Under the pieces are notes generated by a model that worked only from the letters and a program-made list of their open reading frames with translations, did not search any database and had not been told where the DNA came from. From Symsagittifera roscoffensis (Eukaryota; Xenacoelomorpha; Acoela; Convolutidae): 64,000 bases of DNA. Below, one piece after another: positions 34,285-45,055 of the stretch; within the stretch, counting starts at the first letter, position 1, and each line of letters starts with the position of its first letter. The position numbers and the translations under genes are program-made. The DNA lies in contig NC_087069.1 in assembly GCF_963678635.1 (NCBI RefSeq), positions 41,625,883 through 41,689,882 of the forward strand. Reading direction: 5' to 3'.

Positions 34285-35041
34285 TGGACTGTTGAAATTG
34301 ATTATACAATGTCCGGTAGTGCAAATATCTGAAAAAAAAACTAGAAAAAAAAAAAAAATTTTCAAATGCCCTCCAAATTATGACACTAGCGATTGTTTGC
34401 AATATCGGTTTGAATAATATCATTATAAATCTAATCAGTGTAATCGTTCAATAAACAGAAGAGGGTTCTTCTGTAATTGTCCAAAAAAGAGAAAATGTCG
34501 GTTTTAGTACAGGAAGCCAGGAAGTAATAAAGGCTCCGACTAGTAGTGTTTAAGCCAAAAAACAGAAAAACCTTTTTTTTGATAAATTTTCCCAATAGCT
34601 TATAGAATGTGAGATCTATTTTACTTCTTGGCTCCTTCATTTCCAAATAACACAAAACAGATAATTTTCAATCTTGGTAACTATTGGAATTTTTCTCTGA
34701 CCGATTGTAATTCAATTTTAAATGCAGTTGGAATCATGACAGAAAAATCTTTCAATTTTAAATATCAATTCATTTAATCAGACATTTAATGACATCTTGT
34801 TCAGATTTATTTGAAAAAGCACCCGATAGATTTGTTTTCACTTTTGATAATCGGGAGGCAATCAAAAATATCAAAACGCATCTTCTAGAATTTGCTTTTA
34901 TCTCAGTTGATCAATACTAAATCTTGTTTCATTTTCAGCTTTGTTTCTATCAATTTCAATGCACAAAAAATTAATTTCGAAAATTAAAAGTTGGCTAAAA
35001 TTGTATTCTTTTGAAGAAGACTGAGTGTGAACAGTTAACAG
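34285..35041. other. 3' flank of scramblase inside unit 1
   Basis: AT-rich sequence after the stop. The antisense frames at 34,217-34,423 and 34,431-34,655 are not supported as genes. Possible polyadenylation signals AATAAA near 34,451 (CAATAAACAG) and an AATAAAG near 34,526 are seen. The same holds for the copy at 36,504-37,260. Confidence 0.45.
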
Positions 35042-35395
35042 ACCTCAGTAGTGACCAGAATCTTTTGTAGTGACCAAAAACTTTGATTTGAATCAAATTC
35101 GCAAAAATTTTTCATCAAACGTAGGGGTGGCGCTAGGATTTCAAAGGAAATTCTCGAAGAAGGAACGGATTTTCTAAAATGTTTCGAAGCTTTTGTCTAC
35201 CTTTTTTTTTAAGTCGACCTAATTGATTTTCCGAGCGGTCCCAGAACACAATAAGGCCATATATTGAATTAAAGAATTAAAGTTTTGCGCCGCAGGCAAA
35301 ATTAAAAAAAAACATGTCAAAAATGCCAATTGTGGGCACTTTTTGGAAAGTTTTGTCCAAAAAATCCGCCACTGATCAAACGTGTTTTTTTTTAG

Positions 35396-35472
35396 ATTGG
35401 AACACACTCATAACGTCAGCCGAGTTCAAAATACTCAGTCCCGACAAAGTGCACACCGTCGGAGTCATAAAA
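35396..35472 (+). CDS. PLSCR: Scramblase exon 5, duplicated copy
   Basis: Exact copy of 33,177-33,253 with the same acceptor, frame and possible donor. It lies downstream of a complete last exon, so it would be used only if the first last exon is skipped. Confidence 0.7.
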
Positions 35473-36305
35473 GTAGCTGGCAGATTACAATACTAATTAG
35501 TTACAATAAGAGTAATGAGCAAATTGATTGTTTTCAGACGTCTAGCTAATTTAAAACTAATTTCTGTTTATTATCACGGGTCGAGCTGTTGTGGTGACAA
35601 AACTGGAAAATTGACTGATAGTGGAATCCGCAAAAAATGAGAGAAACCATGCAATCCACAACAGGTCTATTTTTTTGAAAAAAGGCAAACCATTCAATCC
35701 ACAACCACAACCATCTAATTTGAATTTTATCTTCCTTCACACGAGGCCAAACTGAGCACTAGATAGACACGAAAATTGGTTTTGGTAGGTCTCTGGAATC
35801 CAGAGACAAGCCTTTACACATGTTAATGTTTCTTGAGTAAAACAATGCACTTTAAAGCCAATACATTTGTGTTGGGGGTTATTGCTAGTGGGTTCTGGAA
35901 CAATTTTCAGTTTACATCTTTAAAGGCGTGACTCCGGATTTCAGTTACATACGCAAACACTTTATGCTTTTAAAAACAAAAATTCAAAAATTTTGTCGAA
36001 TCTTTTTTTGGCCTTTGCTTTTTTGGCCTTTGCTAAAATGTTTTGCGTTTTTTGGCCCGCGCTCCCCCTCAAAATAGTATGATTTGGCGCCGAAGGCGCC
36101 ATAAGAAAAATCTTAAGGTCAGTCTGCCTTTTGGTCGGCAAGGTGTCGAATCCGTGAAAAGAAAGGGGCGCCCCTTAATTAGCTGGTGATTATATTGACA
36201 GTAAATTGGCCGAGAAAAATATGGTCTGTTATTTCATCAGAATAACATCCAGTATGTTTCGTTTTTGATCGTCAGCGTCAGACTAGTTTCTAATTTCGGT
36301 CTAAG

Positions 36306-36503
36306 AAATCACTCTTGTATTGTAATCTGTTGCCAAAAAAGAGAGTGCGCCAATCGACTTATGATGGATATGTCTCAAATTTGGAGTTTTCTATCCATTT
36401 TCCATTGGATTTGGACGTGAAGGCCAAAGCATTACTCATCGGTGCAGCATTTCTATTAGACTTTCTGTTTTTCGAACAAACCGACCGCCGGTTCGAGGAT
36501 TGA
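36306..36503 (+). CDS. PLSCR: Scramblase last exon, duplicated copy
   Basis: Exact copy of 34,087-34,284, including HFPLDLDVKAKALLIGAAFL and the stop. It could serve as an alternative terminal exon giving the same protein, or be silent. Confidence 0.7.
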   Translation, partial: KSLLYCNLLPKKRVRQSTYDGYVSNLEFSIHFPLDLDVKAKALLIGAAFLLDFLFFEQTDRRFED

Positions 36504-37260
36504 TGGACTGTTGAAATTGATTATACAATGTCCGGTAGTGCAAATATCTGAAAAAAAAACTAGAAAAAAAAAAAAAATTTTCAAATGCCCTCCAAATTAT
36601 GACACTAGCGATTGTTTGCAATATCGGTTTGAATAATATCATTATAAATCTAATCAGTGTAATCGTTCAATAAACAGAAGAGGGTTCTTCTGTAATTGTC
36701 CAAAAAAGAGAAAATGTCGGTTTTAGTACAGGAAGCCAGGAAGTAATAAAGGCTCCGACTAGTAGTGTTTAAGCCAAAAAACAGAAAAACCTTTTTTTTG
36801 ATAAATTTTCCCAATAGCTTATAGAATGTGAGATCTATTTTACTTCTTGGCTCCTTCATTTCCAAATAACACAAAACAGATAATTTTCAATCTTGGTAAC
36901 TATTGGAATTTTTCTCTGACCGATTGTAATTCAATTTTAAATGCAGTTGGAATCATGACAGAAAAATCTTTCAATTTTAAATATCAATTCATTTAATCAG
37001 ACATTTAATGACATCTTGTTCAGATTTATTTGAAAAAGCACCCGATAGATTTGTTTTCACTTTTGATAATCGGGAGGCAATCAAAAATATCAAAACGCAT
37101 CTTCTAGAATTTGCTTTTATCTCAGTTGATCAATACTAAATCTTGTTTCATTTTCAGCTTTGTTTCTATCAATTTCAATGCACAAAAAATTAATTTCGAA
37201 AATTAAAAGTTGGCTAAAATTGTATTCTTTTGAAGAAGACTGAGTGTGAACAGTTAACAG

Positions 37261-37332
37261 ACAAATTCATGATAACGCTGTGTCAAATCTTCTGAAAGTA
37301 TCGATTTTTAGAGCTTAAAAGAGGTTTAAAAA
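37261..37332 (+). other. Left flank of element 2, possible host exon half
   Basis: After a TTTTTAG acceptor-like site at 37,305-37,311 the sequence stays open in one frame up to the LTR. When the element and one AAAA are disregarded, the frame continues on the right side at 57,254 to a TGA at 57,367. Confidence 0.35.
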
Positions 37333-37742
37333 TGAGTTATAACCGATGTGGTTAACTCATAGAGTAATTTCGGATAGGGTACACCGTCTGCTAGTCACGC
37401 TATCTTATTTTCGGCCGGATAGATTCGTGCAACTTCTTAGTCTAATACCGATCCTAATCTTACTCTTATATCTACTAGTCTCAGGGTGTTTAACTAGTCT
37501 CTGCTAGGCTCAATAGATCTAGAGTATACTGGCTTATTGTGGCAGCTGAAGTTCTCTTGGAGAGGCAACTAATTTCTAAGTTAAATTCAAATCTCTCTGG
37601 TGCTGAAATTACAAGTAATTTCAGCACTTACAAATAAGTGAGTTGTTAGTTGGATGGATTATGATTGGTTAATATTAAATATTTTACAGTGGTAAAAAAT
37701 ATAACTTATCCAATAATAAAATGTAGTTTAGATCAGATTCCA
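37333..37742 (-). repeat. 3' LTR of element 2
   Basis: On the + strand it starts TGAGTTATAACC and ends GATCAGATTCCA, 410 bp, with TG...CA ends. A perfect inverted repeat, TGCTGAAATTAC/GTAATTTCAGCA, occurs inside it (about 37,600-37,627). It is about 97% identical by eye to the right LTR. Inside it follows CCCATCC, so the coding strand has GGATGGG as a short purine tract before the LTR. Confidence 0.92.
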
Positions 37743-39351
37743 CCCATCCGGGTTTTACAGAGTTTTTTAGAACTATCTTTCTTCTCTGCAATTTGAAGGA
37801 TGGATGATGAACGTTGGTATTTGGCGAACATCATTTTCTTATCCGGTTCCTCTTGAGGAAGAACGTTCCAGGACGCTGGAATCAGGGATAGGAAGTTATT
37901 GTTTCGTCACTCGACAACGACTGTGATTCCCAATGAAATCAATCCGATTTCAAGATGGTTTGCTATGTCAGGTTTTTCTGTATTATGTAGAGAACTTGTT
38001 TTGTGTGCAACCTCGTCTGGGAATGGCGTGAAGATCGTGTGTGGAAGGGATGCCTTGTAACTCGGATCTGTACGTATACTTGAGCATCGAGGTGGTCATT
38101 GGTCTAGTTCAATGAAGTCCTTTTCTGCGAAGTCAAGTCGTACTCTAAATCCTTTGAGTCGTGATTGTGGACGGCATGTCGGTGTTGTTTAGCCATTCTT
38201 TTGTTCGAGTGTGATGGGGTCATCTAGTCTTTGGATGTTCGTCTTTGTTGTTGTGTATGATCTATATACTGCAAAGTATGATTTACATTTTATAAAATTA
38301 TGTTAGTTCGGTTTTTTAATCATGAATATAGTTAGTTGTTTTCACAAAAGCGTTTTGTTTTAGTTCGGCTATTTTGAAGAGTTACTCACCCTTGAGTACC
38401 TCTTATTAAACATAGAAGTGTGGTCACAAAGCGTGGATGTAGCGCGGTGGGTTAGGCCGGCTATAGAGCATGCTCAGGACGTCCTCTCTGGTGGGTTAGG
38501 CCAGGAGTGGGAGTATGATTGCATGCTGTTTCTCTGAGAGGTCCTGTTTTGTGATAACGTTTTGTGTTGGTTTTATTTTGGTCTTTCTTATATTACTTTG
38601 GTTGTGTCCTTTTTTCAAAAATCAAATTGTTTTTGGTATGGGTTTGTCTTGCGACTTTTTTGTGTTTTATTATTTCTTTCTTAGACTTTATAATAGTCTT
38701 CAAAAGAATAAATTATCCAGTTTTAAGCTGGGTTAATCCGGTTTGGGTACCGTTGGTTTTCTTTTCTTAGTCATGCTGTTATTTTATGATTTGTGGTGTT
38801 TAGTGGGCTGCATTGGTTAGTTTGGTTTAGTATATAATTCCTTTCCAACCGGGTTGAAGGAAAGTTTGAAACTTGTTATCGTGTGTTAGAGTTGTTTATA
38901 GTGAAAGCATGAAACTTAAAATCATTATTTAAACAATTCTTCGTTGGCGAGCTGTGCGAGTTTGGATAGAATTCTTGTGCGAGTGAATGAAAATATTAAA
39001 AAGGTTAGTACTGCTTTCTCATTTTATGAATTTATTGCATTGAATTTGAATTTTACTGCGTTTTGGGGAAATGTAAAATTATAAATTTTCATCGGAATTA
39101 AGTTTACTGCTTCATGGGGAAATAATATATAAATGAAATTACTACATTTGGTATGAATTTTACTACATTATTTAGTGCAAGAAAATAATGAATTTTAAGT
39201 TAATTCAACAACTTTGTATTTTTTTTATTTTTCTTTTCTGTATTGTAGGTGACCGTGGTGTGAAGACTAGAAATATTAATCAAACATTGATGTAAAATGG
39301 TTAGTACTAATTTAAATTTATTAGTTAAGAGTATTTCAAATTATACTTAAC
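37743..39351 (-). other. 3' untranslated region of element 2
   Basis: About 1.6 kb between the last frame and the 3' LTR. It has a higher G+T content on the + strand than its surroundings but no supported gene. CCCATCCGGGTTTTACAGAG at its LTR end is shared, with changes, by 59,853-59,880, which identifies it as a family feature. Confidence 0.6.
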
Positions 39352-40265
39352 TTAATCTTCTGGGAAAAAGCCGTGGGGGAAGATGTCGTGTATCATATCT
39401 GATGTTGTTAGTAATTTGGCTGGTATGCGTATGATTTTTTTAGTTTGTAGCAGTGGCCAAAGCAATTGAAGTGCTTTAATGGTGTTTAGTTCTTCGGTGC
39501 CAACTGCAAACTCATAAGGTGTGTTTTGAATGAGGTTATTTATCTTATGATTATATTTAGAATTGTGAATGAATTCTAATATCGGTATTTCAATAGGCTG
39601 GATAAATTCATGCGGGGTAAGGAAGGGTCTGGATTCTTCGGCATTAAAGGTCTTCGTGATGGGACAGAATATATACATTTGGGTAACTGGGTGATAGTTG
39701 CGGAGGATACCGTGGAGGTTAGTATCTTTGATGCAATATGTAAAACTAAGGAAAAATGGTGACGAGTACCTTGAGTTAAAAAACTGAAAACGATGGTGAG
39801 GTTGTCTTGATGGGATGTGCAAATCAAAATGATTTTGTATAAAACGATAGTATGTATATGTGTGCGTTTGTTTAGTGCGTAACATAATATTGTGGGAACA
39901 GTGCAAATCGGTTCCTGTGGTGAAATAAAGTGAAAGGTTAGTGAGAATAACTGAAATTTATTGTAGAAAATCTCGTATGCTTGAATATCAGCTAGTGATT
40001 CTGAAATAATGTGGTCATTCTTTCTATCAAAAATATTAAGTGTGAAAACGTATGATGTTTTGATGAAAAAATTTTCTGTTAGTTGCGGGTTTGCGAAGCG
40101 GTCTTCATCTAAAAATTGGTCTTTATTATGGCAGATGATATTATGATCGTAGTATTCTATTGCAAATTCGTTAGCTCGGGGTGCAGTGAATGTTTTTAGT
40201 AACTTTTTATATCCAACGTAAGTAAACTGTCGAGGTGTTAGTGTTGTGGTGAGACTATATAACAT
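39352..40265 (-). pseudogene. 3'-most accessory frame of element 2
   Basis: Two overlapping frames (40,265-39,576 and 39,906-39,352) appear to be one gene of about 300 codons broken by a frameshift near 39,880-39,900: both parts are compositionally ordered (YVGYKKLLKTFTAPRANEFA, ESLADIQAYEIFYNKFQLF in the first; EFAVGTEELNTIKALQLLW in the second). It is the last frame before the 3' LTR, a position occupied by accessory genes in complex retroviruses. I recognise no family. Confidence 0.5.
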
Positions 40266-40343
40266 GTTTTTATTCTTTTCTATGCTGTCATGAGTATTTG
40301 TTAGTGGTAGGCAAAGGGGGTTAGTAAAATTATAATAAGCTGT

Positions 40344-41159
40344 TCAATGAAGTGTTGGCATTAAAACATGTTCATCTACAAAATTGCGTGTGTCATTAGT
40401 GTCGTTAGGTGTGTTTAATGTATATTGTGGAAATGAGGGTAAGGTGATTTCAAGAAAATTTTTCGTGTTGGTGTGTTGCGGGTGATTAATATATTCGAGG
40501 GCTGTTCCGGGTTTGGTCGGGAATGGGTGATTTGGAAATTCTCGTTTAAAAGTGCGATAAGCTCTGTGAGTGCTGGTGGGCGTTTCGGTGGATGTGGATG
40601 ATTGTGTTAATGATGGAGTGTAAGCTGAGGAGGGTGTGGGAGTAGGTGGATTTGAGGATGTTAACGTGGATGATAGTTGATGTATTGAAAGGCTGATGGG
40701 GTGTATTAATTGTTGTTGTAAAGTTATAAAATGATCGAGCTCCTGGGAAATTTGGGGGGTATCTGGGGAATTATTATATGATCTGTCGGAATGAAGTGGA
40801 GAATAGGTTGAGGTTACTTGAGAAGCGTAAGAAGGAGTGGAAATGGATGGGAGTGGATGATTAGATGGGATTGGTTGAAAAAGGGGGTTTGGAAAAAGCT
40901 GAGGAGTTGGTCTGGGTATAATTTGAGGGAGATGGTTCGGAGTCTGCAAATTCGTCGGGGGTTTCTACATTAGAGTTATTAAATTGTGAGATAGAATATA
41001 AAACTGAAATATCTGAGTTAGTATCAGAATTCGTGCTTGATGGTATATGATTAATCGGAAAATTGGGTGGTGGGAAAGCAAAAAGTGGTTTGATTGGGAT
41101 TGGAGTTTGGAGGTTGGCTGGGTGGGAATTTGATGGAGGGATCCAAGTTGTCGGCTCAT
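40344..41159 (-). pseudogene. Proline/serine-rich 3' frame of element 2
   Basis: The region is open in one frame or another (41,159-40,965 and 40,949-40,344) and strongly Pro/Ser/Thr/Asn-rich (PTPTPSSAYTPSLTQSSTST). A more ordered end reads YRTFKREFPNHPFP and YINHPQHTNTKNFLEITL. It may be a continuation of the tail region above, or an independent accessory frame. No known domain is recognised. Confidence 0.4.
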
Positions 41160-41626
41160 CGTGGGCTAAAAAAATGATTATTTTGAGATTGAAAAGTTGT
41201 GGTGTGAGGTTGTTCTATAATTTGTTCAAAGCTATTTTCATTTTGTGAATGATTTGTCATTATGTGTTGGATGGGGCTTTGTGTTGTATTTGGTCTAAAA
41301 TTTGGATTATGTGTGATTGCTAGGTTTCGAAAATTACGGGGAACTAATGATAATGGATAGTTTTGTGGTAGGGTTGGTGGTGTAGGTGTTGTATCTACAT
41401 TATTATGTTCTTCATTGTATGTGTTTGGTCTCGTGGATATTTTTGTATTATATTTTTTGATTTGTGCATCTAAAAATATTTTGTTTTTTGATGATGAAAA
41501 AATTCCAAAACATCCTGCAAATAGTATACATGCTACACTTGCTTGTCTGTTTACTTGTGTGTGTATAGCGCATGTGTTATAGATTCCTTTTAACAGTGAG
41601 AATAGAAATCCTATAAAATTAAACAT
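41156..41626 (-). pseudogene. Membrane anchor and tail region after the envelope-like gene
   Basis: A 156-codon frame begins MFNFIGFLFSLLKGIYNTC and has a second hydrophobic stretch VACILFAGCFGIFSS at about residues 31-45. It then becomes hydrophilic and rich in Asn, Thr and Pro (VDTTPTPPTLPQNYPLSL). It is placed where an env transmembrane segment and cytoplasmic tail would be. The layout, hydrophobic segment then Pro-rich tail, resembles that of 45,055-43,752. Confidence 0.5.
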
Positions 41627-41734
41627 GGCGTATAAGATTTCTAAGATGTAATAGGGCTATCCTAGAAAAGCTAGAATTTCGTTTTTTAAGGTGACAAAAC
41701 TGAAGATATTTGTAGGTGAAATATCTTGTGGTCT

Positions 41735-42797
41735 CTATTTTTTACAGTTTAAATATATGTAGTCTTTGATATCTTTAAAATATCCGCTATAGTCTTGTGT
41801 ATAAATGTCTGCGAATCCTGCGGTTTCGGCAAGTTTTCCTAAATTCTGGTCAATTGATTGTCTTTGTATTGTGTCCATTTGTGTTAATAATTCCTGAAAC
41901 TGTTGTGTTCTAATGTGATGTTGGATGTCTGATTTAAAATAAATTCCAATTGATTGTAAATCAATATTTGGATTACGATCAATGGCTCTGATGCTTTCGG
42001 GTGAAAACTTCTTGAGTGATTGCATTAATGTCGGGTATGGTGTAAGGAGATAGTATTTATCTTCATCGGGATTTAATTGTACTACATTGTGGCTATTTTC
42101 TGATCCACATGGCACTGCGGTAACCCAAAAATATGTTCGTCATGAAAGTGTGTCGACAAAATGTACTTTATTTTTATAGAATATAGGGATTCTTTTATAA
42201 CAACGTTTGTCTTCAAAAACATATAGAGGTGATACTTTTTTGGTACAAGTATAAAAGCATAAAGTTTTTCCTTCGTAATCTAGAAAATTTGATCTGTTTC
42301 CTGATAATAAGTATCCTGCGTAAGGTATTTTTAGTACTGCTAGTGCGAGTGATTGTAAGATTTGCGTTCTTTCCAATTCGCATAGTTGATGAAATGTCTC
42401 TAATTCGGAGAGTGACATTTCTTGAAAAATTCGACTAATTGTGTAGTGTAACTTCATATCTAAGTGGATATTATAATGAATATTACCAAAATAGGTGCTA
42501 TTCATCAGTGATAGTTCTTGTAAACGTGTGCTTTTACTGTCATGTGATTTTAGTTTTCCACCAGGTTGACCTGTGCTTTTTGAAAAATAACTGGGATGTA
42601 TGATGTTCCTTCATTTATAGGATGACTTGTGGCATAAGGGTAAATTTTATTTTTCCACTGGTCTTGTCGAAACCTTTTTCGTATTCGACAAGTATTTCAG
42701 AGTATTGTGTTTTATAAAGTGGATTTCTGTATTTACATGCAAATTCTGTTTCTTGATAGATTTGGAAACGTGTTAATTTATTTTCTATATCATGCAT
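41735..42797 (-). pseudogene. Envelope-like glycoprotein, C-terminal half
   Basis: Three frames (42,797-42,615, 42,505-42,140, 42,115-41,735) continue the ectodomain with frame changes between them. Notable blocks are LSELETFHQLCELERTQIL, AGYLLSGNRSNFL, YVFEDKRCYKRIP and YKNKVHFVDTLS, which I associate with envelope-like proteins of invertebrate gypsy elements. The last frame is helical (QELLTQMDTIQRQSIDQNLG). A stop at 41,735 precedes the hydrophobic frame at 41,626, so the membrane anchor is separated by lesions. Confidence 0.6.
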
Positions 42798-42834
42798 ATT
42801 TCGAAAATCATTACTCTGTTTTCGGGACTTGTTC

Positions 42835-43629
42835 TTATGGAATTGATTCTATAAAATATTTTTCTTGAAATTTTATCATTCGAGCGTGTATTTTTGCTAC
42901 TTGGAATGTTGTGCATGTATCTTCGGGAATCCAAACAATTGTTGCTTGGGTCCTTGTTGTAGGGTCACAATAACCTTGATCATTTTTGCAAGGTATACTA
43001 ATTCCTTGATAGATCATGGTGTTATCAGATAAATCTCGTGTGAGTTGTACTTTTTCGAGTTGTATTTTCCAATCGAAAAACGTTATTTGTTGATATCCTT
43101 TATTTTTTGTGTCTGCTTTGCAGTTTGAGGGGTCATTTATTCCAATGTGTGGTATCCAGTGTTTATCGCGTATGTCATAAATTAATCTTCCGTGTGCGCC
43201 TTTATCTGCATATTTTTCGTCTAATTTAATATGTCCTTGGTATCGTTCAAGTTCTGCTTGATGTACAGAGTCGGCAAAGTCTTGAAAATTTACTATTTTT
43301 CTGTCTGTGTTTTTATTTCTTGTTAGATTTAGTCTGAGTAATTCATTTTTACAATCATCGGGATTTAGATGTAAAAGTCGTTCTATGTTACTTTGGTAAA
43401 ACGATTCGTGGTCAAATCGGTTTTTATTTCCGTTTGAAACTTGTGAACAATGTACTTTCTTTTCGGAAAATGTTGCTGTAAATTTATATCCTGTGACTGT
43501 TGTTGCTCGGGCTTTTGAATACAATGTTGCTATTACATTTGTAGTTTCTATTGCTTGTGGTTCTGTTTCGCATTGTGATACTTGATTTATTGCATATTTG
43601 TGTTTTTTGTTCGTTTTCTTCACAATCAT
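42835..43629 (-). pseudogene. Envelope-like glycoprotein, N-terminal half
   Basis: A 264-codon frame contains six spaced cysteines and a C-terminal block YCDPTTRTQATIVWIPEDTC that has the character of a structured, disulfide-bonded ectodomain. Its position after integrase and the long continuation in the next frames suggest an env gene. It stops at a TAA (42,835-42,837), after which similar material resumes in another frame at 42,797. No clear signal peptide is visible at this start, so the true N-terminus may lie upstream. The viral family from which it was acquired cannot be named. Confidence 0.6.
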
Positions 43630-43751
43630 AGTGTGTTACTAATAAATCTTGGGGTCCAGTGCGAGGAGAAGGATTTGTGTTTTGGTCGGAAAATATTAGA
43701 AAAAAGATATGTTGAAATGTTAATATTTTAGAATATACATGTGTATGATAA

Positions 43752-44633
43752 TCATGAGTATGGGTTATAAAATGTTATGTAACCAATTGTGTTTTTTGTA
43801 TATCTATCGTATTTGTATATTACTTCAGTGGTTATAAATGGTGGTGGTAGCGATTGAGCTGTTATATTTGGTGGATTTAATGGGTAGGGATGTTGTATAA
43901 TATTGTTAAGTTTGATCGTGATTTCAAATTTTAATCGGAGACTATTCTGTTGAAGTATTTGCATATTGTGTTCTCGAATATCTTCGTTGATATCTTGTCT
44001 ATATTGTAATCTAATGAGTGCCCAACTGTGGAGTCGGTTACTTTCTTGATGTTGTTCAAATAATGGGGGAGGTGCTACTATTGTGTTCCAATCTAATCGT
44101 AAAGGGATGTTTGATGATGGTTGTTCTCGATATCTAGCGTCGAGGTTATTTGGAAAATTTAAAGGGAAAAGTGTCGGTGAGATTTGACTTAATGATGGTG
44201 TTGACGGTAGTGATAATGTTTCTGGTAGTGATGATAGTGTTGTATCCGTAGAAATATCTATTGGATCATTGACTAAGTTTGGTTCACCTTGTGTATAAGA
44301 GTGTGTTGCCCAATATGGTAGTCGCGCGGTGGGATTGGGGGGTTTAAAGGGATTTTCACGTATTTGCTCAGATGTTGGTGTTGAACCTAAGTAATCTGAG
44401 GGTATACTTGAGGTGCTGCGTTGTGAAAAGAGTGGGGGAGTTTCTGGTAAGGTACTACTACGATTTTCTGAAGTAGTGGGTGTGGGTGGTTGGGGTATAT
44501 CAAAATAAACTCTGGGGGTTTGAAAATTTCTATTTCTTCGTGGATGTATAATTTGTCTATTTATTTCGACTGTGTTTTGATTTTGATTAATATTTCTTAT
44601 TCTGCTTAATTCTTGTGGTAAGGTGGGATACAT
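43752..44633 (-). CDS. Proline/serine/threonine-rich frame of element 2
   Basis: An uninterrupted 293-codon frame begins MYPTLPQELSRIRNINQNQN. Residues about 40-190 are rich in Pro, Ser and Thr (PQPPTPTTSENRSSTLPETP), probably disordered; the last 110 are more ordered (LHSWALIRLQYRQDINEDIR, TTEVIYKYDRYTKNTIGYIT). It is the longest intact frame in the element. The function is unknown; it could be the cytoplasmic part of the preceding membrane protein (44 bases apart) or an accessory protein. Confidence 0.55.
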   Translation of the reverse strand: MYPTLPQELSRIRNINQNQNTVEINRQIIHPRRNRNFQTPRVYFDIPQPPTPTTSENRSSTLPETPPLFSQRSTSSIPSDYLGSTPTSEQIRENPFKPPNPTARLPYWATHSYTQGEPNLVNDPIDISTDTTLSSLPETLSLPSTPSLSQISPTLFPLNFPNNLDARYREQPSSNIPLRLDWNTIVAPPPLFEQHQESNRLHSWALIRLQYRQDINEDIREHNMQILQQNSLRLKFEITIKLNNIIQHPYPLNPPNITAQSLPPPFITTEVIYKYDRYTKNTIGYITFYNPYS

Positions 44634-44677
44634 GTTATATGTTGGTTCACTTAGAGGTGCCTGTCGCTGAACTGGTT

Positions 44678-45055
44678 CTAATGGTTCGGATGAGCGAGCG
44701 TGTCGTTCTTCGAAAGTGTATGAATTATCTTGAAAAGAAATTCGTGTGGATGTTTGGGGTCTTTGGGTAGTTGTGGGTATTGCTGGATTTTCTTGGGATG
44801 ACGTCGGTGAAGACTGATTTTGTGATTGTTGGTAAGCAATTTTTGAAAGCGTTCGATTGATTTTTTCTGGTGGGAAGATTTATGTTTATTGTAATATTCT
44901 TCAATGAAAAGAATTAAAAGGATTGTTGCTAAGGCGAATGTGACTATTGCCTTTTTTACACATTTGCTCATTGTCAGTATTAGGGATGATAAAAATATGA
45001 TGAAAATTACAAAAAGTAAAAAAATATCTGTTCCACTAAAAATTGTTCGTATCAT
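44678..45055 (-). CDS. Small membrane protein frame of element 2
   Basis: A 125-codon frame begins MIRTIFSG and has two strongly hydrophobic segments, at about residues 7-30 (DIFLLFVIFIIFLSSLIL) and 35-52 (AIVTFALATILLILFI), followed by a basic, hydrophilic tail. It looks like a two-pass membrane protein or a signal-anchor protein. It has no match that I recognise. It lies between pol and the envelope-like gene, with the proline-rich frame directly after it. Confidence 0.5.
   Translation of the reverse strand: MIRTIFSGTDIFLLFVIFIIFLSSLILTMSKCVKKAIVTFALATILLILFIEEYYNKHKSSHQKKSIERFQKLLTNNHKISLHRRHPKKIQQYPQLPKDPKHPHEFLFKIIHTLSKNDTLAHPNH

Larger units (their letters stand above)
32823..35041. 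repeat. 2,219 bp tandem duplication, unit 1
   Basis: The segment from ACCTCAGTAGTGACC to GTGAACAGTTAACAG is followed immediately by a second copy at 35,042. All open frames recur at exactly +2,219 with the same translation, and homopolymer lengths agree. The unit contains scramblase exon 5, the last exon and flanking intron and 3' sequence. Confidence 0.97.
35042..37260. repeat. 2,219 bp tandem duplication, unit 2
   Basis: Second copy of 32,823-35,041, with no difference that I could see. The right breakpoint shares only AC with the start of the unit, so there is almost no microhomology at the junction. Such identity means either a very recent event or an assembly duplication. Confidence 0.97.

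Noticed and set aside
34217..34655. Minus-strand frames in the scramblase 3' region, repeated at +2,219
   Set aside because: Their exact repetition reflects the recent tandem duplication, not conservation; composition is low-complexity and no motif is present.
38401..38520. tRNA-like or structured RNA in the G-rich stretch GTAGCGCGGTGGGTTAGGCC
   Set aside because: It has an internal direct repeat (GGTGGGTTAGGCC) but no cloverleaf could be drawn.
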